This document shows, in pieces, positions 10,894 to 21,465 of a stretch of 64,000 bases of DNA (positions within the stretch are counted from its first letter, which is position 1; each line of letters begins with the position of its first letter). The notes below the pieces were generated by a model. The model was not told the origin of the DNA. It did not search any database and was given only the letters and a program-made list of their open reading frames with translations. Origin of the DNA: Toxorhynchites rutilus septentrionalis (Eukaryota; Arthropoda; Insecta; Diptera; Culicidae). The stretch lies in assembly GCF_029784135.1 (NCBI RefSeq), contig NC_073745.1:275010166-275074165 (forward strand), given 5' to 3'. The translations under genes and the position numbers were made by a program.

Positions 10894-11660
10894 AACACCA
10901 GCGATCACACTCTGCCCAGGCCAGTCAGAAAAATTGAAAGAGGGCCCCTCTCGGTAGTGCCGCCCAAAATCGACAAAAATAAATGAGTGACATCATCGAT
11001 TCTTCTACATCGACTCTCTATTTTGGTTATAACTTAGCTGCAAACACATTCCCAGCTGTGTTTGACAATGTGGAAGATAAGTCAGAACCTCATCTATCGG
11101 AGTCTATATCAAATTCAAATTGGAATGTTTTTGCAGCTGAGATACTAACACTAGATTACCTAAGCTAGTCATTTTGACTGCTTTTGAATTTCAATTAGAA
11201 AAAATTATGACACATTATGACACAATTTCTTAAAAAGCTGTGACTTTTTGTACAGCTTATTAAGAAACGGCCAATCTAGTGTTAACTAAAGAAAAAGTTG
11301 GAAATCGATCAAGTCACTTACATCCCTTTCCTTCTGAGCCCCTCAAATATAAGGTAAATTTTAAGTAGGCTAGAGTATGATCACGAGGCTCTCCTGATTA
11401 CCCTGTAATAAGCCGACCCTGAGAGAACATTTCGATGGGTCTCTTGATACTTCCCGGGAACTGACAGTAGAGAGGCTTTCGAAGAACACAGAAAAAAGTG
11501 AGGATTATTTTTGAATGAACATTTCCATTGTAAAATATAAAACACTTTATCAAAATAAGATGGTAATAAACACCGCTCATATCGATCACAATAGATGATA
11601 CTACTTCGTTAATATAGCTGAATGTATGCTATAAAACAGAAATTGAACAAGATATATTGT
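10894..11660. other. Intergenic, one small MITE
   Basis: Apart from the MITE at 11148-11282 nothing recognisable is present. A 61-codon frame at 10983-11168 runs into that MITE and lacks conserved features. The 3' UTR of the carboxylase gene must lie on the minus strand within 11400-11660. Confidence 0.5.
11148..11282. mobile_element. 135-bp Tc1/mariner-type MITE
   Basis: The inverted ends ACACTAGATT (11148) and AATCTAGTGT (to 11282) are flanked on both sides by TA (11146-11147 and 11283-11284), the duplication of the Tc1/mariner superfamily. The interior is AT-rich and non-coding. Confidence 0.6.
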
Positions 11661-13747
11661 TTATTCTAACGTTAAAGCATTATCGTCGGGGGTTATCCTC
11701 ACTCGTATCGGCATTGGTACCCCATATATCTCGTAGAGTAATGAATTACCCATATGGTGGAAAAATCTGACATAATTTTCATATCTTTGTCTGAATTCCC
11801 GCCATAATGGCAGTATGGATTTGGTTTGGCTTCTGTCTGCCATTTTTCCTTCACTAATCTCGTGTTTCATAGTTTTATTCACAAATGTATACACCATTGA
11901 TGATGGGGTGTCACTTGTAGTCTTCACGTGGTGGAAATATGGGGGAATCATCTTTAAACTTTGTCCTTTGGTGAGCGGTGTGCATTTCAGATCATCTGCA
12001 TGACGATATTGTACACTACCCTCCAGTATGGTTAGGGTAACATTTTCCATATCGGGTACTATGTAGTTATCCAATGTGAGTCCGGGGAAATCAGCAACAA
12101 ACAGAACATCCGACTCGTTACTCCACGAATGGACGTCTTCGGTGACGGATTGGATCATCGTTCTCATCTCGGTGAACTCATGAAGCAATGGAAGTAGCCA
12201 TTGTACCGGTTCGAAGGGAGACCATTTAGCCGTTAGTATGTCCACTTCAGGATTGAATATCCGTTGCAGGAATCGACCGTTAAGACTACACCAAATATCG
12301 AAGTAAATGGAATGGTTTGAAGCTTCTTTTTGGTGCGCTCCGGATTTTTCACGCATATTTCGATCGATGCAATGGGCGAACTGATAAGCCATGTCTGCAT
12401 GTTTTGTCCATCGGTCGTTATCGACGAAAGCGTACGGTTGAAGGTAGAGTGATTGGTTCTGGGCATTGTCTACAACTTTGATAGAGGTGAGTACCGTATC
12501 CCATGCATGAACCATCATGTCCCATGAGTATCCGTACAAACCATTTGTCCAGTTGTTATATCCTTTGGTTAATGAGTGTGAATACGGTAGGAACAGCTGC
12601 AGTACGCAATAACATAACACAGAACATGTGACCATTCTCCTTTTCTTCGAGAGTTGATTCGTTTTTGATACACTTTCACTCCACTCGGGAGGCTTCTTCA
12701 GCATAACTCTAGGCCAATGTGCACTATAGAATAGGGGTAGTTGCGCCAAACACACCCACGGAAACATGCCAATATGGAAAAGACGAGAGTTCATCAAATG
12801 AAATGCACACGCAAATAACGTGGCTATTTTGCGAGTTGGTGCGTATATCAAAAAGAAAACTACAAACGTGTCAAATATGCAACCAAACCAGTGGATTATA
12901 AGCAGGTCAGTGAATTTTGCACCTAAAAGCAATCTATAAAGGAAATCATAAGGATCTTGTTGAATAACTGTGGTTTGAGTTCAATTACCTGAACGGGAAG
13001 AATACCCAGTGATAACTCAAATTGGTCATGGCATATCCTGACAGCCATTCTGCATTCATTTTCTTCAATCCAGCAAGGAAATACAGAATGAAAAATTGAT
13101 ATTTCAGCAAGAAATAATTCCAAAATGGTACATCTTGCTGTGTGCTATGATTCCTTATAGCATCGAGAGAACTGAAAAAAATGTATCACTCAGAAATCCA
13201 AAATGTTGGCTAACCACAAAACTCACAAGCATCTGTTGGCATCTGTAAACAGGAAGATTATCCCAAGTAATCCGTAGAGATAGCTGTGATTATTCCATGC
13301 ACTTTTGTCCAACAAGAACACATACCAATAGGTAGTGACAAACATCATTGTCGATACACGATACCTATATCCTAAAGTTATTCCCAACGACCCTAGCCAC
13401 ATAATGAGATAAACAATTCCCATTCTCGGATAGCTCGGAGGTTCCATTCCATAGATTAGCGGAAATTTACAACCGTTGTGATCGCCCCATCGATAATCGA
13501 GATTCCCTCCTCCGCGCTCCTCAGGAATGTCAATCAACATCATTAGCCCGAACATAATCCTCGCCACCCCAAGGGCGGCACCATCCGTTCGGCGGTACAA
13601 GAGGGCGGAAAAATTTTCAAACGACCGAAAACTATTCAAATCGTGTCCACAAAACTTGTCGAACATCCAATCGAGTCCCCTAAGGTGTGTTTTGTGTACA
13701 TGATTTGGATTCAATTTTACACTCATTTTATCTGCCGGCTGAACCAT
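11661..13747 (-). CDS. GGCX: Vitamin K-dependent gamma-carboxylase
   Basis: The coding sequence is join(11661..12933, 12989..13171, 13227..13747) on the minus strand, 1977 nt, 658 residues plus stop, close to the length of other insect homologues (vertebrate forms are longer). Both coding introns are 55 bp with GT..AG ends (donors GTGAGT and GTAATT, acceptors TTTCAG and TTATAG) and all junctions keep frame. The product is an ER membrane enzyme that carboxylates glutamate side chains using reduced vitamin K. Family landmarks include LYRRTDGAALGVARIMFGLM near residue 50, RWGDHNGCKFPLIYG, NNHSYLYGLLG near 155-165, and GLKKMNAEW at 208-215; its Lys pair corresponds to the catalytic Lys region of the human enzyme. 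Several membrane segments fill the first 300 residues and a lumenal C-terminal half follows. The start chosen is the first ATG of exon 2, 17 nt after its acceptor. The stop TAA lies inside an AATAAA hexamer. No lesions are seen. Confidence 0.93.
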
Positions 13748-13763
13748 TTGATTAGCTGATGCA

Positions 13764-14078
13764 CTGAAATTAAGGGAGAGAGAGCGAAAGCGGAATGAAT
13801 ATTATTATGTATAAATGCTATCTACTATTGCTGATGGTATGGAGTTGAATTACCTGTTCGTGTGATCTAATAGCTTCTATTTGAATCGCGAATTTCCATG
13901 GACGGATAAGATATTATATGTTTCATCATTTCCCTCGAGACTCATAGCTTGATATGCTCTAACGATACCATGTTGCTTTTGATTTAGGCATTTTTTGACT
14001 TCCTGTTTGGAAAACTGACGATGTCGGTGAGAAAAAGACACACACTGATCGGGACGGAGTTTTCGACATACTTTTATA
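13764..14078 (-). promoter_or_regulatory. Carboxylase core promoter, 5' UTR exon and first intron
   Basis: A TATAAAAG box (minus strand, 14078-14071) is followed 32 nt downstream by the initiator TCAGT, placing the start of transcription at A 14046. A non-coding first exon would run from 14046 to 13854, ending AACAG before donor GTAATT (13853). A 90-bp intron ends TTTCAG at 13764 and joins the coding exon at 13763. The spacing fits an insect RNA polymerase II core promoter. Confidence 0.7.
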
Positions 14079-14977
14079 CGTATCCGTTCTGGAATCTGTT
14101 GACAGTGTGAAACATCTCGAAAGGATGCTCGTATCTAGCATTGCAGGTGATTTGACGATTGCGCCTGTGCGAAAATCGAATAAATATGTATTAAGAGGAA
14201 CAGATTATTATTAGAAATTGGTTGATATGCGAGCAGAGCTCGCAAACTGTGTACCAAATCTCTGAAATGGAAGCTGTAATGAAATGTGCCGTTTATTATA
14301 GTATACTGTATCTTTATAGTGTAACTTGCTGTTCGTATGAACTAGATGAGTGTCAATCGCCGGTGTCAGAGAGACAACGGCAGCTGGACTATATGTATTA
14401 AGCCGGCAAATATATTCAATTATATTTAATCATTTGCATTTTCTCAATGGCCATATTCTTAAGCTGTACAGCATTCCAGCCAATCATAAATATACCTCAG
14501 TTTTATTAGCCCGTCAACGACCAAGCTGTAATTTTTTTTTAATCAAAGCCATTGGTGTAATTTTGGTTATAGGCGTTACAGAAACTCCAATCTTCTCGAA
14601 TTATTTCCAAAATATTTTCCGTTCTCCACGTTTTAGGAAAGTGACAAAAAATCAAAAAATCGCCAAACAAAAACATTGGCGAAAACCTACATTTTTCATC
14701 CATTAGGAGATTAAATCCAATGTTTTTTTTCTCGCATCACAATGTGTGTTCTTTTACCAAAGTAATACTTCTAGGTATTTCATCGATTGTGCTACATAAA
14801 AGTTTTCTATCTTGTTTTGTAATTGTCGATACACTTTTGTGCGTTTTGAAGCGATGGTCCTTCAGCCGCATCTTGGGATCCCGCAGAGAACAGATACAAT
14901 GTTTTAAAGAGATTTTCAAGCGTGCTGGTATTTATATCACACAATTGGGGTTTGGTTTCTAATATCTATACGCCTGA
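14079..14977. other. Intergenic, nothing recognised
   Basis: The sequence is AT-rich. Frames of 118 and 80 codons on the plus strand (14350-14962) have no family resemblance and biased Phe/Ile content, as expected from random AT-rich DNA. Confidence 0.5.
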
Positions 14978-14979
14978 TA

Positions 14980-16281
14980 AGGACCGTATCGTTAATTATG
15001 GGTACGCTCAAAACACAGCTTTATTTCAAATATTGCATTTATTTTTCAGTTCTGATATCAAAATATTGTATCTTATGAATGAAAGAAAGGAGTAACAGTA
15101 AAAAATAATCAAGATTCTGATTTTCGCGCCAATGATCGCACCTGCTTCTTGATGTCCCTAATTAGGTTCTGGACAACCGTCTCATCGACTTGTTTGCTCA
15201 CATTTATCCAATCCTTTTTGAACTGCTCAAGGTCATCGGCTGCCTTGTCCTTCTTCCGCAGTCGTCCCTTCATCAAAGCCCAAAATTTTTCAATAGGTCT
15301 TATTTGCGGACAATTTGGAGGATTCATCTCCTTTTCCACAAAATCGACATTATTCTCGCGATACCAATCCAAGGTCAAACGTGCATAGTGGCATGATGCC
15401 AAATCAGGCCAAAATAGTGTCGGACCAGTGTGCTTTCGGATGAGCGGTAACACACGCTTTTGGAGACATTCTTTCCGGTAAATTTCACCATTCATATTCC
15501 CGAGAGTGAAGAAAGGAGATGATTTCATGCCACATTGACAAACAGCTTGCCAAACCAGCACTTTCTTACCGAATTTTTCGCAAAAAATTGACTTCTCCGC
15601 GTTCGGGACATCTGTTCCTTGCTTTACAGTGTAAAACTGTGCCCCAGGAAGAGTTTTGTAGTCCAGTTTGACGTAGGTTTCATCATCCATGACGATGCAC
15701 AGTTCGCGTTTGCTTAAAATCCCATCGTAAAGCTTACGGGCACGGGTTTTCACGGAACTTGCCTGAATTTGGCTGCGTTTGGGACATTTTTGCTTTCTAT
15801 ATGCCTTCAGTGAGTTACGTTCTTTGGCACGTTGAACCATACCGATTGATGTTCCACACTTTTTTGCGCAATCCCGTATCGATAATTCCTTTTTTCTTTC
15901 AAATTGCCTGCAAATCTTTTTATCCAAGTTTGGCTTGGATGGCCCAGGTTTTCTGCCGCGACCGGGTAGATCCTTCAATGTATTATACATACCAAATCGC
16001 TTGATAGCGTTTTGGACCGCATGGACGCTTACTCCTTCCGCCTTCGCCAATTTTCTCATTGATATTCCTGTTTCGGAGCAGTATCTGGTCACAATGGATT
16101 TTCGTTTTTCTTCTGTTAGCCCTCTCATGATTGCACTTTTAGGAAAAAACGATCATTTAACAATGCTAACTGAACGCTAACTGTGTCAACAACAGGAGAA
16201 AAATAAACAGCTGTCAAAACAAGCTATAGTCTTTTTCAGACGGAGACTCTAAGGCGTACCCATAAATAACGATACGGTCCT
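14980..16281 (-). mobile_element. ITmD37E-type transposon, apparently complete
   Basis: The 1302-bp element is flanked by TA on both sides (14978-14979 and 16282-16283). The inverted termini are AGGACCGTATCGTTAATTA at the left and AGGACCGTATCGTTATTTA on the minus strand at the right, continuing TGGGTACGC in both. A single uninterrupted transposase fills the interior. Size, TA target and DD37E spacing fit the ITmD37E family known from mosquitoes. Confidence 0.9.
15109..16128 (-). CDS. DD37E transposase (intact, 339 aa)
   Basis: One open frame of 339 residues, normal for Tc1/mariner transposases. The N-terminus (residues 1-110) holds two helix-turn-helix-like DNA-binding regions (MRKLAKAEGVSVHAVQNAIKR and SIRDCAKKCGTSIGMVQRAK) separated by a GRGRKPG AT-hook-like linker. 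The catalytic triad is visible: Asp in MDDETYVKLD, Asp in FWPDLASCHYA, and Glu in RPIEKFWALMKG, with 37 residues between the second and third acidic residues. The enzyme would cut at the element's inverted repeats and insert at TA. The ATG lies 153 bp inside the right terminus. No stop, frameshift or loss of a catalytic residue is seen, so it could be active. Confidence 0.92.
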   Translation of the reverse strand: MRGLTEEKRKSIVTRYCSETGISMRKLAKAEGVSVHAVQNAIKRFGMYNTLKDLPGRGRKPGPSKPNLDKKICRQFERKKELSIRDCAKKCGTSIGMVQRAKERNSLKAYRKQKCPKRSQIQASSVKTRARKLYDGILSKRELCIVMDDETYVKLDYKTLPGAQFYTVKQGTDVPNAEKSIFCEKFGKKVLVWQAVCQCGMKSSPFFTLGNMNGEIYRKECLQKRVLPLIRKHTGPTLFWPDLASCHYARLTLDWYRENNVDFVEKEMNPPNCPQIRPIEKFWALMKGRLRKKDKAADDLEQFKKDWINVSKQVDETVVQNLIRDIKKQVRSLARKSES

Positions 16282-16283
16282 TA

Positions 16284-17450
16284 TAATCTATACCTCAGTT
16301 TTGCTTACTTTCACAGAAAAATAATTTGTCACCCAACACATCGATGAACCCCCCAGAAAGTTACATATACGGATTGGTATTTGATTATTTTACACTCTGA
16401 CTACATTGAGTTTTATGACCGAAACGTGTACAGAAAGCACAAAATATATCGAACTCAAATAAGAAGATGCAGAATATGACGAAAGAGTTTTTGTTTGGAA
16501 TGGAACAATCCAACTTTCATCTTTAATGTTATTAACACTCCTGGAAACATCCACGAGAAAAATAAATGATCCTCATTTTAGAAGACATTGAATTGGTTGT
16601 AAATACAATTTAAAATGTGTAATCGCTTGGGAGTAGTACACAAATTACGTAACGCCAAAATGCAGTTTTTGGACCTAAGTAACACAAGATAAACCCCCCC
16701 TCACTTAAGTTACCTAACGCTAACATAATCAAAGTCAATGTCGTTTGACTTGAAAGTTTCATAGTACTTGAACTTTTCAAAGTATCGAAGTTGCTCATAT
16801 GCAAGTAATGACTTCGGAAGAATTATCGACAAGTTCATAGAATTTTGAACAGAGACGGAAAATTAATGCTCACATCTATTGGGATTGATGCTTTCAAACC
16901 ATCTGACGTTTGTCTGAGAGGTACATGGGCTGGTATAAATTGATGTTGATTTACACAAAAGTAACTATTCCTTGGCTCAATTCAGTAGTTCGCTACTCGC
17001 AAAAGATACTGGGATGTCCTTACGTGACGAGCAAACCACTCGGATTTATTTCGTACTAATTCCGCTTCATCGATTTGAGAGTTCACGGACTCAACATATT
17101 CACATGTTCGAGATATTCATCAATCGCTAGGTTATTCCTCACATCAGCTAACGATTCCCCATACTCAAAATGTTTCGTTTTCTAGTTCCGGATCCCTTGT
17201 TTTGAGTTTTTCACCCAAGTGAGATCCCTCATGATCATGAGGAAGTATTGTGCCTGCTAACTCCCGGGAAAGAGAAGCCATCTGACGTTCAACTCGGTTG
17301 AAAGGAATGCTTCCTGGATGATTTGTAGCAACGAATATTGCATTAATATTCAATTGATTAAAATGATAAATCGTAAATATCTATGACCTTTTTAAAACGA
17401 AGGCTCTCGTCTGGTCCTCCATCTACATTAATTATGAATTATGAACTCAC
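16284..17450. other. Mostly non-coding, one decayed coding fragment
   Basis: Outside 17165-17353 I recognise nothing. The stretch is AT-rich with many stops in all frames. Confidence 0.5.
17165..17353 (-). pseudogene. Fragment of an uncharacterised arthropod protein
   Basis: The minus-strand frame contains FNRVERQMASLSRELAGTIL, then PHDH and GSHL. This resembles a motif (VERRMA.LS..LAG..LPH.H.GTHL) that I recall from uncharacterised, widely copied arthropod proteins, possibly mobile-element associated. Upstream and downstream frames are closed by stops, so it is a relic. Assignment is from memory of the motif only. Confidence 0.35.
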
Positions 17451-17463
17451 TTAATTATTCATT

Positions 17464-17963
17464 TTTTTTATCCCATTTATTTATTTCTTAGGCTCATTAA
17501 CATTTTATCTGTAACAGAGCCGGGTTTTTTTTATCGTGTACATGTACATATGTTTATATTTCTATAAATTGTAAATTACACAGTAGTAGAAGTAGCCATT
17601 TTGGCGTTAGGTTTTTCTGTTCCATTACATTATGGTAAATTACATTGTAGTAGTCATTTAGGCGTAAGGGTATTCTATCTGTTCTTCCATTGTTCAGCAG
17701 ACCGGACAGCGGAGACAGTTGATATTGATCATTGTTGGGTTATTTATAGAACAGCAGCCCGATGTTTCTTGCGGAGCAGAGCAGTTGTATGGATGTATCG
17801 ATCTTATTTCGACCGTGGATCATTCTCCATCGCTGATGATGGTTGCGTGGACGTAGTTATTCTATAACAACACAAAGATGGTCAATTGAGGGCCCTGAGT
17901 TTGAACTCACGATCGATCGCTTAGTAAGCGAACGCGTAACCAAGTGGCTACGAAGACCCCCAA
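17464..17963 (-). mobile_element. tRNA-derived SINE, about 500 bp
   Basis: A perfect 13-bp duplication TTAATTATTCATT flanks it at 17451-17463 and 17964-17976. The head, on the minus strand from 17963, has an A-box-like TAGCCACTTGG and about 40 nt later a B-box-like GAGTTCAAACTC, as in tRNA-derived RNA polymerase III promoters. The tail at 17464-17490 is T-rich with TTATTTATTT (A-rich on the sense strand). The interior is not coding. Such SINEs depend on LINE reverse transcriptase. Confidence 0.75.
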
Positions 17964-17976
17964 TTAATTATTCATT

Positions 17977-18429
17977 GATGTCCAATAATACCGAGTTCAG
18001 GCAGCCTGCATACCCTTTTAAAATAGAACCGATGAGAAAATGCGTTTGAAGAACAGTGCGCTCCTGAACAAACTGCAACGTACATTAGATCACTGTATTG
18101 GACTGCTTCAGCATGACCAGCATGCCAAGATTTATTTTTCATCCTGCGATAATAGACGGAATAAGTTTATGTTTAGTAGCCAAGACAAAATCATGATCTG
18201 GTAGATCAACGTGATATTACAGATGTATTAATCGGTGCCTGCTTACTGGTAGCTGTTAAGGCCATTACAACATGTTTTTTTTCATCTTGGCTTAGGAAAC
18301 ACCCCTCTTTTGGTTTCAGAATGGAAGTAAGCTGCTCAGGCATATAGGGACATGTGAATTTATTTAGGAATAAAAATGGAGTTTTGTTACGTAACGATCA
18401 CTACTACAACCCCTGCCTCTTATGTCACA
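17977..18429. other. No gene recognised
   Basis: Possibly the eroded 5' part of the RTE-like sequence that becomes readable at 18430; no motif is visible before that. Confidence 0.4.
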
Positions 18430-18557
18430 TTAGGTAACATAGCCTTTATTTGCTTCGCCGATGACGTGGACATAATCGGAAGAACACATGCGCTATGGGC
18501 TCCGCAAATCCTTAGAATCCAACAAACTCCGACCCCGTACGAAGTGTACCATGTATA
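18430..18557 (+). pseudogene. RTE-like reverse transcriptase fragment, 5' piece
   Basis: The plus frame contains CFADDVDIIGRT, the catalytic F/YADD box of a non-LTR reverse transcriptase, with a frameshift afterwards, then NKLRPRTKCTMY. It is cut at 18557 by the CCCGC transposon and resumes at 22811. Confidence 0.7.
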
Positions 18558-18868
18558 AACTGACCAGACGTCCCGCATTTCAACAAAATGTCCCGCGTAA
18601 GATTACGTCCCGTGAAATGTCCCGCATTTGGCAAAAGAAACGAAATTGTCCCGCGATATCAATATATTTCAATATAACTATTTGAACATGTTGATTTTCT
18701 TAAATGGATGAACCTCTAAAAAACTTTTATTTGGCGGACTGTTCAAGAGCGCTTCTAATGCATCCAAAGATTGATACGTTGAGCTGGTTTCATCGCACCG
18801 ATAGTGGGCTTTTTGTTTAGAGAGTGTCAACTGGAAGCGACAGCAACAAAATTGGAAAATGATTTTTA

Positions 18869-20166
18869 AAGGGTGTGTCACATCAAATTGCATCACGGAA
18901 AAAACGCTGTAGAAATTTAATTTTTAGGAATTATATCTTCAGCTTTCGCTTATAATCAGATAAGAGTGTATAGATCACGTTGGCCATGCTTCACTGTCAA
19001 TTTTTCGTAAATTTGGAAAAATGTCGTCGAATGAAAAAGAGCGTCGTGAATTAATCCTGTGCACTCATTTCGAGAATCCGGAGTTGTCACATCGGGACAT
19101 CGGTAAGATGCTGGGAATCGTCCAATCCACGGTCAGCAGAGTACTAAAACGATACTTCGAGAACCTAACCATCGACCGGAAGGTGAAGAACGGCAAAAAT
19201 GGATGCTCCGTCAGTGAAAAAGATCACAAGCGCGTAGTTAAGCAGTTTAGACGTGATCCGAGAAGTTCGGTCCGGGATGTCGCCAATAAGCTGAATTTGT
19301 CAAGTTCATTCGTCCAGCGGACCAAGCAGCGGGAGGGCCTGCGTACATACAAGGTTGAGAAGGCTCCTAACCGCGACGAAAGGCAAAACATGGTGGGGAA
19401 GACGCGAGCCCGGAAGCTGTACACCGAAATGCTGACGAAGCCGCATTGCCTGGTAATGGACGACGAAACCTACGTCAAAGCGGACTTTCGTCAGCTGCCG
19501 GGCCTGTTGTTCTTCTCCGCAGCGGACAAATTAGCGATCCGGAGGAGATTCGCAAGCAGAAACTATCCAAATTTGCCAAAAAGTACATGGTGTGGCAAGC
19601 GATCTGCTCTTGCGGAAAGCGGAGCGCCCCCTTCGTGATGACCGGCACGGTAAACGGGCAGGTTTACCTTAAGGAGTGCCTACAGAAGCGCTTACTACCA
19701 CTATTGAAGCAGCACGAGGGCCCGACCATCTTCTGGCCGGATCTCGCTTCGTGCCACTATTCAAAGGACGTGTTGGAGTGATACGAAGCCAACGGGGTCA
19801 CCTTCGTGCCAAAGGAAATGAACTCGCCCAACGCGCCGGAGCTTCGCCCAATAGAGAAATATTGGGCGATTATGAAGCAGGCCCTCCGGAAGAACCCAAA
19901 AGTTGTCAAATCGGAGGCGGACTTCAAGAGGATATCGATTTCTGTTCAAAAAAAAACTACAACCTGACGTTGTACAGAACCTTATGGACGGGGTAAAGAG
20001 GAAGGTGCGAGCATACGGGCTTGGGCTCGAAGTATGAATAAAAAGAAAATGCCAAAAGTTGTTTAATAGTTTTTATTTTACTGTCTAAAATTTTCAAAAG
20101 GATCGGTCTACTGGGCGAATTTCTACAGCGTTTTTTCCGTGATGCAATTTGATGTGACACACCCTT
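18869..20166 (+). mobile_element. Tc1-type DD37E transposon, second family
   Basis: Long inverted termini begin AAGGGTGTGTCACATCAAAT at both ends and continue through a TGCATCACGG and AAAAAACGCTGTAG region. TA flanks both ends (18867-18868 and 20167-20168). The empty site survives in the related sequence at 1962-1980 (minus strand GATTTTTATAAAAGTCC), proving a TA target duplication. Length is 1298 bp. Confidence 0.9.
19021..20037 (+). pseudogene. DD37E transposase, disrupted
   Basis: It starts at ATG 19021 with an N-terminal helix-turn-helix (HRDIGKMLGIVQSTVSRVLK) and a second DNA-binding region. The first catalytic Asp is in VMDDETYVKAD. A one-base frameshift lies near 19530, and the frame continues as KYMVWQAICSCG. 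The second Asp is in FWPDLASCHYS, a TGA replaces the expected Trp near 19780, and the catalytic Glu is in LRPIEKYW (37-residue spacing). A further frameshift occurs near 19950. It is well preserved apart from these few lesions, so it is a relatively young relic. Confidence 0.88.
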
Positions 20167-20168
20167 TA

Positions 20169-21465
20169 TAAAAGTCCTCTATTGATCCGCAGGGATCAAC
20201 GTGAGCAGACGAAGAGTTCATCTTTGTTCCCCTAGCTCTGTCAGGGCTTAACGTTTTAAATAAGCCGGAAGAACTAGTGTATACTCGACAGGAAGAGGCA
20301 GAGTTGTTTGATGAAGTATCGTAAATGAAGTGCTGGGCGGTCTTACGGAAGTTGGCCGGAACCTCAACCTAGCCCAATGAAAAGATGTATGTTAGCGTGC
20401 TCTTTTACCTTTTCGTGGCTTTGGTGGTCGACTTTCTCTCCATTTGGGCCATTCGCCCAAAAGTTTTCTATCGGTCGCAGCTGGAGAATGTTGGGAAGGG
20501 TGGCGGTCTTCGCGACAATGTTTATCTCCAGCCGATCTTTTGGCATAATGAGTTGATCCCAAGTTCGGCATAAAGAGCACATCACCTTCGCAACTTCCGG
20601 CAAGCACTTCGTACTATAATCTCCCCGTGCACCATATGACTCGAACAAAAAACGGCTTGGATATTCCCTTCAAGCCTGTCAGAGAAGGACCTTCTTCGAG
20701 AACTTGATGTGGATGATATATTCGACATCATCGCTTACCTGAAGAACGTAAAGTACCCGGTCCCCTGCCATTCGTTGAACTCTAGCATCAAGTACGTCTC
20801 GTCTTTTATTGTGAGCACGAAAAGAAGTTTTTCACCAGTGAAAAAGAAGATTTTAACTTCTTTCGCCGGAAAGAAGTTTTACCAGCACCTCAAGCTACTC
20901 CTTCTGTGTGATTGCCTGCTGCTCAGATACGGCCGGTCACGTCTGACGCTTCCGCATAAAAATGTGCATTTTGGCCAGATTCTCCTTCACCATTTGGCCG
21001 GTTGCTTCGATCTCCCGGCTCAAGGAGCGGCAGGGAGATGATGTTGTAAATACCAGATCGGCTGTGGGGTGGAGCTTGCAGTATGAAAAACTTATCAAGT
21101 TGCTTGACAGTGCTGCATCTGCGAATCAACAGCCTTGAATCATTCTTGTGGTAGGGCTTATAAACGTAAGATTTAAGGAATATTAGTTCAATTAAATTAT
21201 CTTCCATCGTCATTCGAAATTGGTCCATTTTTTGAATGCATATGTTAACACTAAAATCGATGAAAATGAATTGGAATTTTCGAGCATTCCATTCGGTAAT
21301 TTTGAAGAAAATTGTAGGATTTGAATCGTGCTTGCTAGGCGTAAGTGCTCTGATTGAGCGAGTGGCGTAAACAAAATCTAAACCACCGAAAATTCACAAC
21401 TGAGTGCCGATACTTAGAAAAGAAATAATACAGATCAGTTTAGACTCGGTAAACTATGGTTTATA
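20169..21465 (-). pseudogene. CCCGC-element transposase remains
   Basis: On the minus strand, order 5' to 3', are a segment near 21050-20930 (IISLPLLEPGDRSNRPNGEG), a DDE-start-like region near 20830-20720 (ETYLMLEFNEWQGTGYF), MPNLGSTHYAKR near 20550 where relatives have a catalytic Asp in PDL, and RPIENFWA near 20450. Many stops and shifts interrupt it. It is colinear with 46490-47270 on the plus strand. Confidence 0.65.

Noticed and set aside
10983..11168. 61-codon frame upstream of the carboxylase
   Set aside because: No motif; its end lies inside the MITE at 11148-11282.
15149..16180. Plus-strand frames opposite the ITmD37E transposase
   Set aside because: Shadows of a well-supported minus-strand coding sequence.
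17843..18049. 68-codon frame near 17.9 kb
   Set aside because: It overlaps the tRNA-like head of the SINE.
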